From an uncultured Anaerolineae bacterium (lineage in GTDB: Bacteria > Chloroflexota > Anaerolineae > Anaerolineales > Villigracilaceae), in the NCBI GenBank assembly GCA_903846015.1, contig CAIMZS010000397.1, positions 1 to 39,939 of the forward strand: a stretch of DNA of 39,939 bases, in the 5' to 3' direction. The notes under the pieces are model-generated. The model had not been told where the DNA came from and searched no databases. It saw only the letters and a list, made by a program, of their open reading frames with translations. This document shows positions 6,974 through 14,512 of the stretch, piece after piece (within the stretch, counting starts at the first letter, position 1; each line of letters starts with the position of its first letter). A program made the position numbers and the translations under genes.

Positions 6974-7900
6974 CTATGGCTGTGAAACCGCACAACGAAA
7001 ACCAATCTTGTCGTTTGATATCCACGGTTCGTATGCTATTCGAGTAGCGGTACGAACATTGAAATCATTGCTATCGTCGATGCTCCACGCACCACCGCGT
7101 AAGACACGGCGATCGCCGCTCTCTGGGCCGGTTGGATTCGACGAAGGGGAAATACTATAATAAGATCCAGAATACCAATCAGCCACCCATTCCCAGACGT
7201 TGCCAGCCATATCCATAGCCTCAAACGGACTCGCGCCGGCAGGGAAAGAACCAACCATCATGGTATCGTTTGCCCCACCATAATTAGCAAGTTGCTTGCT
7301 GGGCTGGTTGCCCCAAGGATATTCACGCCCGTCGCTACCACGCGCAGCCTTTTCCCATTCCGCTTCCGTTGGTAACCTTCGACCCGCCCACGCACAATAA
7401 TCATTGGCATCCGACCAGGAAACAAAGATCACAGGATAAGCTGCATAACGAACATCGTCGTAGTAAATTTTGCGAGTGGCGGAATATTTTTTTCCCGGCG
7501 GTTTGCATTTGCCTGCCTTGACGCATAGCGTATACATGCGATTGGTCACCTCTGTCCGGTCAATCCAAAAGGCGTTCAGTCTGACTCTATGTATTGGAAC
7601 TCCATCACCAAGTGCTGGATTGCCGCCGCCACCCATGATAAATTCCCCGCTTGAAACATACATCAAAACCATATTATCAGCACTTGACGGCTTAGATGGA
7701 TATTGAATAAGGTCGGTTATCTTCCACCCCAAAAACACGAAAACTGGCAGCATACAAATGCCACAACAAACCAACAATAAGCAGCTGATGATTGCAACCA
7801 GCAGCTTGCCAGGAGTTACGCTGAAAGATCGCGGCTTTTCTGGAACCTGGTTATTTACAAGGAGTGGTTCTATCATTGACATCCATCCAGATTCTTGCAC
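6974..7900 (-). CDS. Membrane-anchored SUMF1/FGE-sulfatase-domain protein
   Basis: 308 aa. A hydrophobic helix at about residues 32-60 ('LLVAIISCLLLVCCGICMLP') anchors the protein. Residues 75-305 form a SUMF1 (formylglycine-generating-enzyme-like, C-type-lectin fold) domain: 'FIMGGGGNP', 'VRLNAFWIDRTEVTNRMYTL', 'YPVIFVSWSDANDYCAWAGR' plus RLPTEAEWEKAARG, 'YPWGNQ', 'MAGNVWEWVADWY', 'RVLRGGAWSIDD' and final 'IGFRCA'. The catalytic Cys pair that true FGE carries after the RGG motif is absent (SIDDSNDFNVRTATR), so formylglycine generation is unlikely. Such proteins are frequent in Chloroflexota and often serve as surface or sensor modules of unknown role. Starts at 7900, 7882 or 7876 are all possible. 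It seems to stand alone. Confidence 0.82.
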   Translation of the reverse strand: MQESGWMSMIEPLLVNNQVPEKPRSFSVTPGKLLVAIISCLLLVCCGICMLPVFVFLGWKITDLIQYPSKPSSADNMVLMYVSSGEFIMGGGGNPALGDGVPIHRVRLNAFWIDRTEVTNRMYTLCVKAGKCKPPGKKYSATRKIYYDDVRYAAYPVIFVSWSDANDYCAWAGRRLPTEAEWEKAARGSDGREYPWGNQPSKQLANYGGANDTMMVGSFPAGASPFEAMDMAGNVWEWVADWYSGSYYSISPSSNPTGPESGDRRVLRGGAWSIDDSNDFNVRTATRIAYEPWISNDKIGFRCAVSQP

Positions 7901-8040
7901 AAAAAGAAATTCTTAAACCGCGGCGCAAAGTCACCAAACTTTTGCGTGTAAAAAGAACTGCTTACTTTTTGCTTAATACCCTTCGCGCTCTTTTTTTTCC
8001 AGGGCTTTCCCTTACAGATAGTCCCGGTTCCAGCACGAGG

Positions 8041-8128
8041 CGGTTCAGACACTTGCTCTTGCTCTAATCTGCGTAATCGTCCTAATCTGCGAAAATCTGC
8101 GGTTCAGACACCTGCTCTTGCTCTAATC
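8041..8128. repeat. 29-bp direct repeat, two copies, 59-bp period
   Basis: The unit CGGTTCAGACAC(T/C)TGCTCTTGCTCTAATC starts at 8041 and again at 8100 with one mismatch. Between the copies the short word CTAATCTGCG also recurs. It sits between the end of btuD and the start of the SUMF1-like gene. It looks like a small tandem duplication of intergenic sequence rather than a CRISPR, having only two copies. Confidence 0.8.
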
Positions 8129-8160
8129 CCGAAAGAATCCTGAAAATCAAGGTCAGGCAA

Positions 8161-8937
8161 TCAACGCGCGATATCCGGCAGGATCAGCGGGGCGTCCAGG
8201 AAAGGATGGTCGATGACCTGCACCGGCCAGCGATAAGCCTCACCAATCACATCAGCGCGCAGCACCTGCTTCGGAGCACCGATGGCCTTAATCTGCCCGT
8301 TGACCAGCAGAGCGATGCGGTCGGCATAGCGGGCCGCCAGGTTCAAATCGTGCAGGGCGATCACAATGGTCAGGTTTTCTTCGCGTGCCAGCCGGTGGGT
8401 AAGATCGAGCAGGCCCATCTGGTGCTGTAAATCAAGATGGGTGGTGGGCTCATCCAGCAGCAGGATCGGGGTCGATTGGGCCAGGGCGCGCGCCAGCAGG
8501 ATGCGCTGTTGCTCGCCGCCGGAAAGCTCACCGATGCAGCGCTCCGCGAGCCCGAGCGCATCCACCTTTTCAAGGGCGCAGCGGGCGATTTTTTCATCCA
8601 CGGAGGAGATCTGCCCAAGGAAATTGATGTAGGGTGTGCGGCCAAGCAGTACTGTTTCCCAGGCGGTAAAAGCCGGTGGCAGGCTGGCATTCTGCGGCAC
8701 AACGGATATCCAGCGGGCCCGGGCCTGAGGGGTGAGTGTGCCAATCGAATGCCCGGACAGGTAGACCTCGCCCTGGGCAATGGGCAGCGTGCCGCAGATA
8801 CTGCGCAGCAGGGTGGATTTTCCGGAGCCGTTCGGCCCGAGCAGCGCCAGCATTTCGCCCTTTTTAACATCCAGGTTGATGTTCTTCAGAACAGGGCGCG
8901 AAGCGTAGTTGACATACAGATTCTGGACTGTGAGCAT
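8161..8937 (-). CDS. btuD: Corrinoid ABC transporter ATP-binding protein
   Basis: 258 aa from the ATG at 8935-8937 (MLTVQNLYVNYASRPVLKNI), which has AGGTG upstream and lies 7 bp after the cobU stop; a longer open frame back to 9051 runs into cobU and is not credible. Walker A is GPNGSGKST (about residues 35-43), the ABC signature is 'ELSGGEQQRILLARAL', Walker B is 'ILLLDEPTTHLD', and the switch histidine is in 'IVIALHDLN'. The family is FecE/BtuD-type ATPases, which power uptake of corrinoids, heme or Fe-siderophores. Placement in a riboswitch-controlled cobamide operon with btuF and btuC makes corrinoid the likely substrate. It is the last gene of the operon, separated from btuC by four enzyme genes. 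Confidence 0.92.
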   Translation of the reverse strand: MLTVQNLYVNYASRPVLKNINLDVKKGEMLALLGPNGSGKSTLLRSICGTLPIAQGEVYLSGHSIGTLTPQARARWISVVPQNASLPPAFTAWETVLLGRTPYINFLGQISSVDEKIARCALEKVDALGLAERCIGELSGGEQQRILLARALAQSTPILLLDEPTTHLDLQHQMGLLDLTHRLAREENLTIVIALHDLNLAARYADRIALLVNGQIKAIGAPKQVLRADVIGEAYRWPVQVIDHPFLDAPLILPDIAR

Positions 8938-8944
8938 GGGACAC

Positions 8945-9535
8945 CTATTTAATGACAGTTGGAATTCCGGCAACCATGAAGATGACGCGCTTTGCGGCGC
9001 GGGCCAGCCGCTGATTGGCCCAGCCGAGGGCATCGCGATAAACGCGCCCAAGCGGATAGGGTGGCACCAGTCCCAGACCGACCTCGTTGGAGACGAGCAG
9101 CCAGCGCCCGCCCAGTCGTGTTTGGGCCTCGATCAATTCATCGATCTCACCCTGCAGCTTTAACATCAACTCAGCCGCAGCAGTGCCCTCGGGCAAGGAA
9201 AAGAGCACATTATTAACCAGCAGCGTGATGCAGTCTACGATAACCAGGTTGGGCAGGGGCGCAGCCAGGCTTCGACCAACCTCAAGCGGCAGCTCGAGGG
9301 TTTGCCATTCGGCCGGGCGCGAGGCGCGATGGCTGCGGATGCGCTCGGCCATTTCTTCATCACCCGCGGTGGCGGTGGCGATGAAGAGCACCGGGCCATC
9401 TGTTTCACGCCCGATCTGCTCGGCAAAGAAACTCTTGCCGCTGCGGGCGCCGCCCAGGATAAGGGTGATGCCTTCGGGAATTGAAGGTTGAAGATCGATT
9501 TCGGACGACTGGATCACCGGGGTTTCAGGCTTCAT
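8945..9535 (-). CDS. cobU: Adenosylcobinamide kinase / guanylyltransferase
   Basis: 196 aa. After a short acidic N-terminus, 'GITLILGGARSGKSFFAEQI' is the CobU P-loop. 'VLFIATATAGDEEMAERIRS' plus HRASRPAEW contains the guanylylated-histidine region (RxxHRxxRP), and 'IVDCITLLVNNVLF' plus 'LLVSNEVGLGLVPPYPLGRV' with YRDALGWANQRLA are further hallmarks. The enzyme phosphorylates adenosylcobinamide and attaches GMP to give AdoCbi-GDP, the substrate of CobS. The start overlaps the stop of the CbiR-like gene as ATGA. If the neighbour releases cobinamide phosphate, as reported for CbiR, CobU would need only its guanylyltransferase step on that product. Confidence 0.95.
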   Translation of the reverse strand: MKPETPVIQSSEIDLQPSIPEGITLILGGARSGKSFFAEQIGRETDGPVLFIATATAGDEEMAERIRSHRASRPAEWQTLELPLEVGRSLAAPLPNLVIVDCITLLVNNVLFSLPEGTAAAELMLKLQGEIDELIEAQTRLGGRWLLVSNEVGLGLVPPYPLGRVYRDALGWANQRLARAAKRVIFMVAGIPTVIK

Positions 9536-10323
9536 AAGCCCGCCTGTGCGCTTTGAAGCGCGCCGAGAGAGGTGATGAAATCATCTTCCGAGAAGATTTC
9601 CAGGGTCAGCACGCCAGTGTAATTGGCGCGGATGAGTTCTGCCAGCACAGCACGCAGTTTTTCAACCGGGACATGCGTGAGAGATTGGTGATCGCGCCCG
9701 GAAATGCCGTGAATATGCATCACCCGCGTGCGCGGCAGAGCCTGGCGCAGATAGGGAATGGGGTCATGACCATCCAGCCACAGGTGGCCAATATCGACCG
9801 TGCGGCTGACGGCGATCCGATCCAGCACCGCTTGGTGGAAATCGAGCGGATAGCCTTCCAGGTTTTCCACCGCCAGCCTCTCAAGAGACCCGGCCCACTC
9901 ACCCACCAGCTCGAGTGAACGCACAGCCTGATCCTGCCAGCGAGTTGGGGCCGGGGATGATTCCGCAGAACGCCCATCCAGGTGCAGCACATAGGCCCAC
10001 GGGTCCAGATCGCGGGTGCAGTCGATCACACGGCGGGCTTTTTCCAATGAGCGCGAGAGGCCCTGGTTTGGCCCTGAGCTTTCATCGTCCGCCAGGCGTA
10101 AATCGAGCGGCAGATGAACCGTAAACGTCAGGGCATGCTGGTTCGCAAGGCTGCGCATTTCGGCGATTTGAGCGCGATCCGGCAGGTTGTTTTGGCCATC
10201 ATCCACCTCAAACAGCACCAATTCAATATCATCGACCTTGCCGGCCAGGTAGTGAATATTCGGCAAAATATCCGCCGGAATGATATAAGACGTGGTGCCA
10301 AGCCGAAATGGAAAAGGATTCAT
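9532..10323 (-). CDS. cbiR: CbiR-like cobamide-remodelling TIM-barrel hydrolase
   Basis: 263-aa protein of the AP endonuclease 2 / xylose-isomerase-like TIM-barrel superfamily. It begins MNPFPFRLGTTSYIIPADIL and shows 'KVDDIELVLFE', 'FTVHLPLDLRLADD', 'AYVLHLDGR', 'AVENLEGYPLDF', 'TVDIGHLWLDGHD', 'RVMHIHGISGRDHQSLTHVP' and 'GVLTLEIFSEDDF'. The His, Glu and Asp residues in these blocks are the expected metal ligands. CbiR of Akkermansia muciniphila, a member of this superfamily, was shown to hydrolyse the phosphoribosyl bond in the cobamide nucleotide loop. Identification here rests on fold motifs plus a position between cobS and cobU with ATGA overlaps at both ends. It would allow imported cobamides to be stripped and rebuilt with another lower ligand. 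An unrelated sugar isomerase is less likely. Confidence 0.82.
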   Translation of the reverse strand: MNPFPFRLGTTSYIIPADILPNIHYLAGKVDDIELVLFEVDDGQNNLPDRAQIAEMRSLANQHALTFTVHLPLDLRLADDESSGPNQGLSRSLEKARRVIDCTRDLDPWAYVLHLDGRSAESSPAPTRWQDQAVRSLELVGEWAGSLERLAVENLEGYPLDFHQAVLDRIAVSRTVDIGHLWLDGHDPIPYLRQALPRTRVMHIHGISGRDHQSLTHVPVEKLRAVLAELIRANYTGVLTLEIFSEDDFITSLGALQSAQAGL

Positions 10324-11069
10324 CTGACTCCGATCGTGAAGACCACAAGAATGATGGTTTCGATGCCTTCGACCAGCATGCCAAAGACATCACCGGTGAC
10401 ACCTTTGATCCGCGTTTTTGCCAGCCACAAGACAACACCCAGCAAGAGCAGCGCGGCCACTGACGCGGCGGCAGCAGTCCAACCGAGTAAAAAGACAAGC
10501 GCGAGCGGCAGAAGCGCGCCAAACCAGATCGCCAGCGGGCGTAGACCGGCCGAAAAATCCGCGCCCATGCCGCCGGAACGCGCCAGCGGCAGCAGACCGG
10601 CGGGAAGGATGCACCAACGGCTGAGAACGGCGGCCAAAAGAATACCAGGCGCAGCGGATGCAGACAACGAACTGAGCGCCGAGGCTTTGAACAGCAAGAT
10701 CAGCACCAACCCGACGCCGCCGAAAGTGCCCAGGCGCGGGTCCTTCATAATCTCAAGCCGCCGCTCCACAGAGGCCGAGGCGAACAATCCATCGCAGCAG
10801 TCCGCCAATCCATCCAGGTGCAGTCCGCCGCTCAGAACGATCCAGACCAGCAGGGTCAGGATTCCAGCAATGGTGGGCGGGAAAAAAGACATCGAAAGAC
10901 GCCAGCACAACCAGGTGATCAGGCCGATAACCAGGCCCACCAGCGGGTACCAGACAGCAGCGCGGCCGCTGTCCCCGCTGCGCCAGTCCTCCGGCAGACC
11001 AAAAGGCAGGGTGGTCAACAGGCCAAAGGCGGTGCGCAGATTTCGCATGATGAAATAATCCTGGTTCAT
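10320..11069 (-). CDS. cobS: Adenosylcobinamide-GDP ribazoletransferase (cobalamin synthase)
   Basis: 249-aa polytopic membrane enzyme joining AdoCbi-GDP to alpha-ribazole or its 5'-phosphate, the last step of nucleotide-loop assembly. 'AFGLLTTLPFG' at the N-terminus, 'WYPLVGLVIGL' and 'LSGGLHLDGLADCCDGLFAS' (the D/E-rich metal-binding loop after GGLHLDG) are diagnostic, followed by 'RRLEIMKDPRLGTFGGVGLV'. Two starts are possible. ATG at 11069 has no ribosome site, whereas ATG at 11048 (MRNLRT) has AGGA about 11 nt upstream. The first 24 bp contain a second copy of GATTATTTCATC, so the upstream start may be a duplication artefact. The stop overlaps the next start (ATGA). Confidence 0.93.
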   Translation of the reverse strand: MNQDYFIMRNLRTAFGLLTTLPFGLPEDWRSGDSGRAAVWYPLVGLVIGLITWLCWRLSMSFFPPTIAGILTLLVWIVLSGGLHLDGLADCCDGLFASASVERRLEIMKDPRLGTFGGVGLVLILLFKASALSSLSASAAPGILLAAVLSRWCILPAGLLPLARSGGMGADFSAGLRPLAIWFGALLPLALVFLLGWTAAAASVAALLLLGVVLWLAKTRIKGVTGDVFGMLVEGIETIILVVFTIGVR

Positions 11070-11085
11070 GGTTAAGATGAAATAA

Positions 11086-12129
11086 TCAGGGCTGATCGCT
11101 GACGCCAGCTTCGGCGAAGGTGGCCATCCCGGATAAAATGCGGGTGGAGGCTTCGATCAGGTGAAATGCCAGCACCGCGCCGGTGCCTTCGCCCAGGCGC
11201 AAATTCAAATCGAGCAGCGGGGAAAGCCGGAGCTGATTCAACATGGCCTGATGACCAATCTCGACGGAACGATGGGCGCTAAAGAGATAATCACGCACAG
11301 CCGGAACCAACCCGACCGCGATCAGCGCGGCGGCGGTGGAAATGAAGCCGTCCACCACCACCGGGATGCGGCGTGAAGCGGCGGCGATCATCACCCCGGC
11401 CAACCCGGCGATCTCAAGTCCGCCGACCTTGCAGAGCACATCAAAGGCATCATTCGGGTCTGGCTGGTTGGTGGCGATGGCTTGTTCAATGATGGCAATC
11501 TTACGCGCCAGCCCGGCATCATCCACACCCGTGCCGCGTCCGGTCACCATATGGACAGGCAGACCGGTCAACAGGGCTGCAATCGCAGCCGATGGAGTGG
11601 TGTTGCCGATGCCCATATCTCCGGTGGCGACCAGATCGAGGCCATCCTCAGCGACGAGCGCCAACACATCCATACCTTCGGCCAGGGCAGTCTCGGCCTC
11701 CGCACTGGTCATGGCCGGGCCGGCAGCCATGTTATGGGTACCGTGGGCCACTTTGCGCCTGAGCAGCGCTGACAGAGCGGGGTCAAAATCAGCGGCAACG
11801 CCGATATCGACAATCGTTACACTGGCCCCGGCCTGGCGGGCGAGCACGTTGATGGCAGCGCCGCCGTGCAGAAAATTTAACACCATCTGATAGGTGACCT
11901 CAGACGGATAGGCGCTGACGCCTTCCAGGGCAACGCCGTGATCGGCGGCCATGACAATGACGGCCTTGCGCTCGACAGACGGGAGCGGGTTGGCCTTCAT
12001 GCCAGCCAGTTGAATGGAAATCTCTTCCAGGCGGCCCAGGCTGCCTGCCGGTTTGGTGAGGCTGTTCTGGCGCGCTTCGGCCTGGCGCGCGGCAGAAAGA
12101 TCGATGCTTGGAATGGATGGGAAGTTCAT
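11086..12129 (-). CDS. cobT: Nicotinate-nucleotide-DMB phosphoribosyltransferase
   Basis: 347 aa from the ATG at 12127-12129, which has GAGG upstream and follows the btuC stop by 13 bp; a longer open frame to 12351 lies inside btuC and is spurious. Family hallmarks are 'RQNSLTKPAGSLGRLEEISI' near the start, 'VIVMAADHGVALEGVSAYP', 'VTYQMVLNFLHGGAAINVLA', 'DLVATGDMGIGNTTPSAAIA', and near the C-terminus 'AHRSVEIGHQAMLNQL' and LRLGEGTGAVLA containing the catalytic glutamate. The enzyme makes alpha-ribazole 5'-phosphate from the lower-ligand base and nicotinate mononucleotide. Length matches the family. With cobU and cobS it completes nucleotide-loop assembly. No CobC phosphatase is seen in the operon. 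Confidence 0.95.
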   Translation of the reverse strand: MNFPSIPSIDLSAARQAEARQNSLTKPAGSLGRLEEISIQLAGMKANPLPSVERKAVIVMAADHGVALEGVSAYPSEVTYQMVLNFLHGGAAINVLARQAGASVTIVDIGVAADFDPALSALLRRKVAHGTHNMAAGPAMTSAEAETALAEGMDVLALVAEDGLDLVATGDMGIGNTTPSAAIAALLTGLPVHMVTGRGTGVDDAGLARKIAIIEQAIATNQPDPNDAFDVLCKVGGLEIAGLAGVMIAAASRRIPVVVDGFISTAAALIAVGLVPAVRDYLFSAHRSVEIGHQAMLNQLRLSPLLDLNLRLGEGTGAVLAFHLIEASTRILSGMATFAEAGVSDQP

Positions 12130-12142
12130 GATTTCCTCATAT

Positions 12143-13147
12143 TTACCAGTGTCCCAGGCTTTTGGCGCGGCGCAGCACCCACAGGAAAAACGGCGCACCA
12201 GCCAGGGCGGTGACAATACCCACAGGCAGTTCCTGCGGGGCCAGAACAACACGCGCCAACACATCCGCCAACAGCAAGGCGCTCGCTCCACCCAGAATGC
12301 TGAGAGGAATAATGCGCCGGTAGTCCGCTCCCCAAAAGATGCGAACCACATGTGGGACGATCAGCCCGATAAAACCGATAATGCCGGCAAACGAAACGGC
12401 TGCGGCAGTGACAAGCGAGGCAGCTACAATGATGATCAACTTCGCCCGGCGCGTATCCAGACCCATTTGGAAGGCCTGGTCATCGCCAAACTGCAGCAGG
12501 TTGAGGGCATGACCACTTAGAACAAGCACGGTCAGGCCGATGGCAAGGTACGGAACCAACGTCAATACGGAAGACCAGCCTGTCAGGCTGACGCCTCCCA
12601 ACAGCCAGCTCAGCGCGCGGCGCAGCTCGCCGGTTGAGCGCAGCATCAGGAAGGAAGTCAGCGCGCCAGCAAAGGATGAAATCGCCACTCCTGCCAGGAT
12701 CAGGTTGGTATTGGGAACACTGGATCCAACACGGGCAAACAAGTAGACCAGGAAAACGGTCACCAGGCTGGCCACGAACGCCATCGCCGGGATGGATATA
12801 AGGCCAAGCATGCTGTACGGCCAATGGATCGACATGGCCAAAACAGCGCCCAGCCCCGCGCCGGATGCCACGCCGATCAGGTAAGGATCAGCCAACGGGT
12901 TACGGAAAAGACCCTGATAGGCCGCGCCGCTGCCAGCCAGCGCTGAGCCGACCAACGCAACCAGGACCGTGCGAGGCAGGCGGATATCCCATAAGATGGT
13001 ATTAAAGGTTACGTTAACAGACTGTCCAATAAGCGTGCGCCAGACATCCAGCGGAGAAATAAACACAGAGCCAATCGCGATGCTGAGCAAGAGCGCGATG
13101 CCAAGAAGCAGAAAAGTCCAGATGTAAGGCTGCTGTGTTTTTTTCAC
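12143..13147 (-). CDS. btuC: Corrinoid ABC transporter permease (FecCD family)
   Basis: 334-aa FecCD/BtuC permease with about ten hydrophobic helices. 'DIRLPRTVLVALVGSALAGS' plus GAAYQGLFRNPLADPYLIGV is the family signature, and 'AAAVSFAGIIGFIGLIVPHV' with VRIFWGADYRRIIPLS is the conserved cytoplasmic loop that contacts the ATPase. The start is GTG at 13145-13147, with only a weak TGGA upstream. A 10-bp hairpin and two copies of a 19-bp tandem repeat lie in the 85-bp gap to btuF. It should form the membrane channel with BtuD, fed by the lipoprotein BtuF. Confidence 0.92.
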   Translation of the reverse strand: MKKTQQPYIWTFLLLGIALLLSIAIGSVFISPLDVWRTLIGQSVNVTFNTILWDIRLPRTVLVALVGSALAGSGAAYQGLFRNPLADPYLIGVASGAGLGAVLAMSIHWPYSMLGLISIPAMAFVASLVTVFLVYLFARVGSSVPNTNLILAGVAISSFAGALTSFLMLRSTGELRRALSWLLGGVSLTGWSSVLTLVPYLAIGLTVLVLSGHALNLLQFGDDQAFQMGLDTRRAKLIIIVAASLVTAAAVSFAGIIGFIGLIVPHVVRIFWGADYRRIIPLSILGGASALLLADVLARVVLAPQELPVGIVTALAGAPFFLWVLRRAKSLGHW

Positions 13148-13161
13148 AAAATAATCCAGTA

Positions 13162-13184
13162 GGGGCGGAGCGGTGCTCCGCCCC
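13162..13184 (-). other. Stem-loop between btuF and btuC
   Basis: GGGGCGGAGC and GCTCCGCCCC form a perfect 10-bp stem with a 3-nt loop. On the operon strand it is not followed by a T-tract, so an RNA processing or stability element, or partial attenuation between btuF and btuC, is likelier than a full terminator. Confidence 0.6.
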
Positions 13185-13190
13185 TTTACT

Positions 13191-13228
13191 TAAACAGTTC
13201 AGGCAACCCTAAACAGTTCAGGCAACCC
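13191..13228. repeat. Perfect 19-bp tandem repeat next to the btuF stop
   Basis: TAAACAGTTCAGGCAACCC occurs twice head to tail. A diverged third version (GAACAGCTCAGGATGG) follows at about 13240 and is the coding 3' end of btuF (ELFK and stop), suggesting the repeat arose by duplication of that end. Confidence 0.85.
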
Positions 13229-13232
13229 GCGT

Positions 13233-14165
13233 TTATTTGAACAGCTCAGGATGGATCAATTTCGCCAGGGCTTCCAGGCCGTCGACAAGGCGAGGGCCGG
13301 GGCGGCTGACCAGGTTATCGTCAAAGGGGAAAATCTGTTGGCCCACTACCGCCTTGAGCTTTTCCCAACCCGGACGCTGTCCGACAGATTCGATGGTTGT
13401 GCCCCACATTGAATCGCCCAGGACGATCTTATCCGGGTCGGTGGTGACAACCTGCTCAACACTGACCTGCGGATAGGGATCCTTGATGCCGGCGGCGGTG
13501 GTCAGGTTGGCGCCTCCAGCGCGGACGATAAGCAGATCCACAAAAGTTCCGGGACCGGCGGTATAGGGTTTGGCCGGATCGGTGGAATCCAATTCGTAAA
13601 AGACAACCGGCCTGGATGTGACAGCCTTGAGCTTTTCATCCAGAGCGGCAACGCGTGTTTTGAGTGTCTCGATCAGCGAGGCGGCATCTTTTTCGTGACC
13701 GGTTAGACTGGCAACGATCAGCAGGTTGGTGTACATATCTTCCAACGTCTTGGGGTTGGCGAGATAGTAAACCGTGATGCCCAGGTCTTCAATCGACTTG
13801 ACCTGTTCAGGAGTATTGATCTCAGCCATCAAAACGAGATCGGGTTTGAGAGCCACAATTTGTTCAATGTTGTATTTATTCGTGCCGCCGATCTTGGGAA
13901 GTGCACTGACCTCGGCGGGAAAATCTGAGAAGTCATCGCGAGCGATCACCTGTTTGCCCGCGCCTACCGCAAAAAGAAGCTCAGTATTCGAGGGGGCCAT
14001 CGAAACAATTTTTTGGGCGGGGCCGGCCAATTTGACGACGCGCCCAAGACCATCGGCCACACTGATACCGGTCGGTACGGCGGTGGGTTGCGGGGTGGCC
14101 GGGGCGGCGCAGGCGCTGACCAACAGGGCCAGGACGAACAAAACAAGGGCTAATTTACGAAACAT
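13233..14165 (-). CDS. btuF: Corrinoid ABC transporter substrate-binding lipoprotein
   Basis: 310 aa. The N-terminus MFRKLALVLFVLALLVSACA has a lipobox (LVSA/C) with Cys at residue 19, then a Pro/Thr-rich linker, so the protein is a membrane-anchored extracytoplasmic lipoprotein. The mature part is a helical-backbone class III binding protein: 'QKIVSMAPSNTELLFAVGAG' plus KQVIARDDFSDFP, 'VALKPDLVLMAEINTPEQV', 'VVFYELDSTDPAKPYTAGPG' and 'SRPGPRLVDGLEALAKLIHP'. This is the BtuF/FhuD-type layout for corrinoid, heme or siderophore. It is the first gene after a cobalamin riboswitch, which fixes corrinoid as the probable ligand. GGAG upstream supports the ATG at 14165. Confidence 0.93.
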   Translation of the reverse strand: MFRKLALVLFVLALLVSACAAPATPQPTAVPTGISVADGLGRVVKLAGPAQKIVSMAPSNTELLFAVGAGKQVIARDDFSDFPAEVSALPKIGGTNKYNIEQIVALKPDLVLMAEINTPEQVKSIEDLGITVYYLANPKTLEDMYTNLLIVASLTGHEKDAASLIETLKTRVAALDEKLKAVTSRPVVFYELDSTDPAKPYTAGPGTFVDLLIVRAGGANLTTAAGIKDPYPQVSVEQVVTTDPDKIVLGDSMWGTTIESVGQRPGWEKLKAVVGQQIFPFDDNLVSRPGPRLVDGLEALAKLIHPELFK

Positions 14166-14197
14166 GCAGGTTCTCCAAAAACAAAAAATGATTGAAT

Positions 14198-14224
14198 CAA
14201 AATCCCCTGTCCAGGGGACAGGGG
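14198..14224 (-). terminator. Intrinsic terminator of the cobalamin riboswitch
   Basis: On the minus strand CCCCTGTCC-CCT-GGACAGGGG is followed by ATTTTGATT, 33 bp before the btuF start. It is placed as the expression platform of the upstream aptamer, so ligand binding probably stops transcription here. A competing CCAC/GTGG pairing just upstream (about 14252-14275) could act as an anti-terminator. Confidence 0.72.
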
Positions 14225-14284
14225 AGGGGGATACGGGTTAAGGTCGCCGTTCCCACCTCCTTTCTGCGAGAGAGTGGTGAACAA

Positions 14285-14512
14285 CGGTTAGGGCGGTCGA
14301 CCTGACTTATCAGATAAAACATTCCGGTTGACTTCACCGCATGATTGTCACCAATTACGCCGGTGACGAAGATACGGGCCAGATTTGGATCATCTGAATT
14401 ACAGTTGCGCGACAGTGCCGGAATTACACCGGCTTCGCCATTGAGACTTCCCACCGCATGGAAATGAGAGCATACCCATTCATGCTGAGGGAAAAGGAAC
14501 CCTGACCGTTAT
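14285..14512 (-). promoter_or_regulatory. Cobalamin (AdoCbl) riboswitch aptamer
   Basis: Reading the minus strand, GGGAAGTCTC is followed by GAAGCCGGTGTAATTCCGGC and then ACTGTCGCGCAACTGT at about 14401-14452. This matches the conserved cobalamin riboswitch core (GGTGAAATTCCGGCACTGTCGCGCAACTGTA). The 3' B12 box AGTCAGGTCGACCGCCC lies at about 14294-14311. The aptamer fills nearly all the space between the end of the GT87 gene (14513) and the terminator before btuF. In known members, AdoCbl or related corrinoid binding represses downstream uptake and salvage genes, which is exactly the gene content here. Confidence 0.93.

Noticed and set aside
8041-8128. CRISPR array
   Set aside because: Only two repeat units, a single spacer-like gap that itself contains repeat words, and no cas genes.
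11986-12351. N-terminal extension of cobT into btuC
   Set aside because: The extra residues are Trp/Cys-rich shadow sequence; the ATG at 12129 has a ribosome site and gives normal family length.
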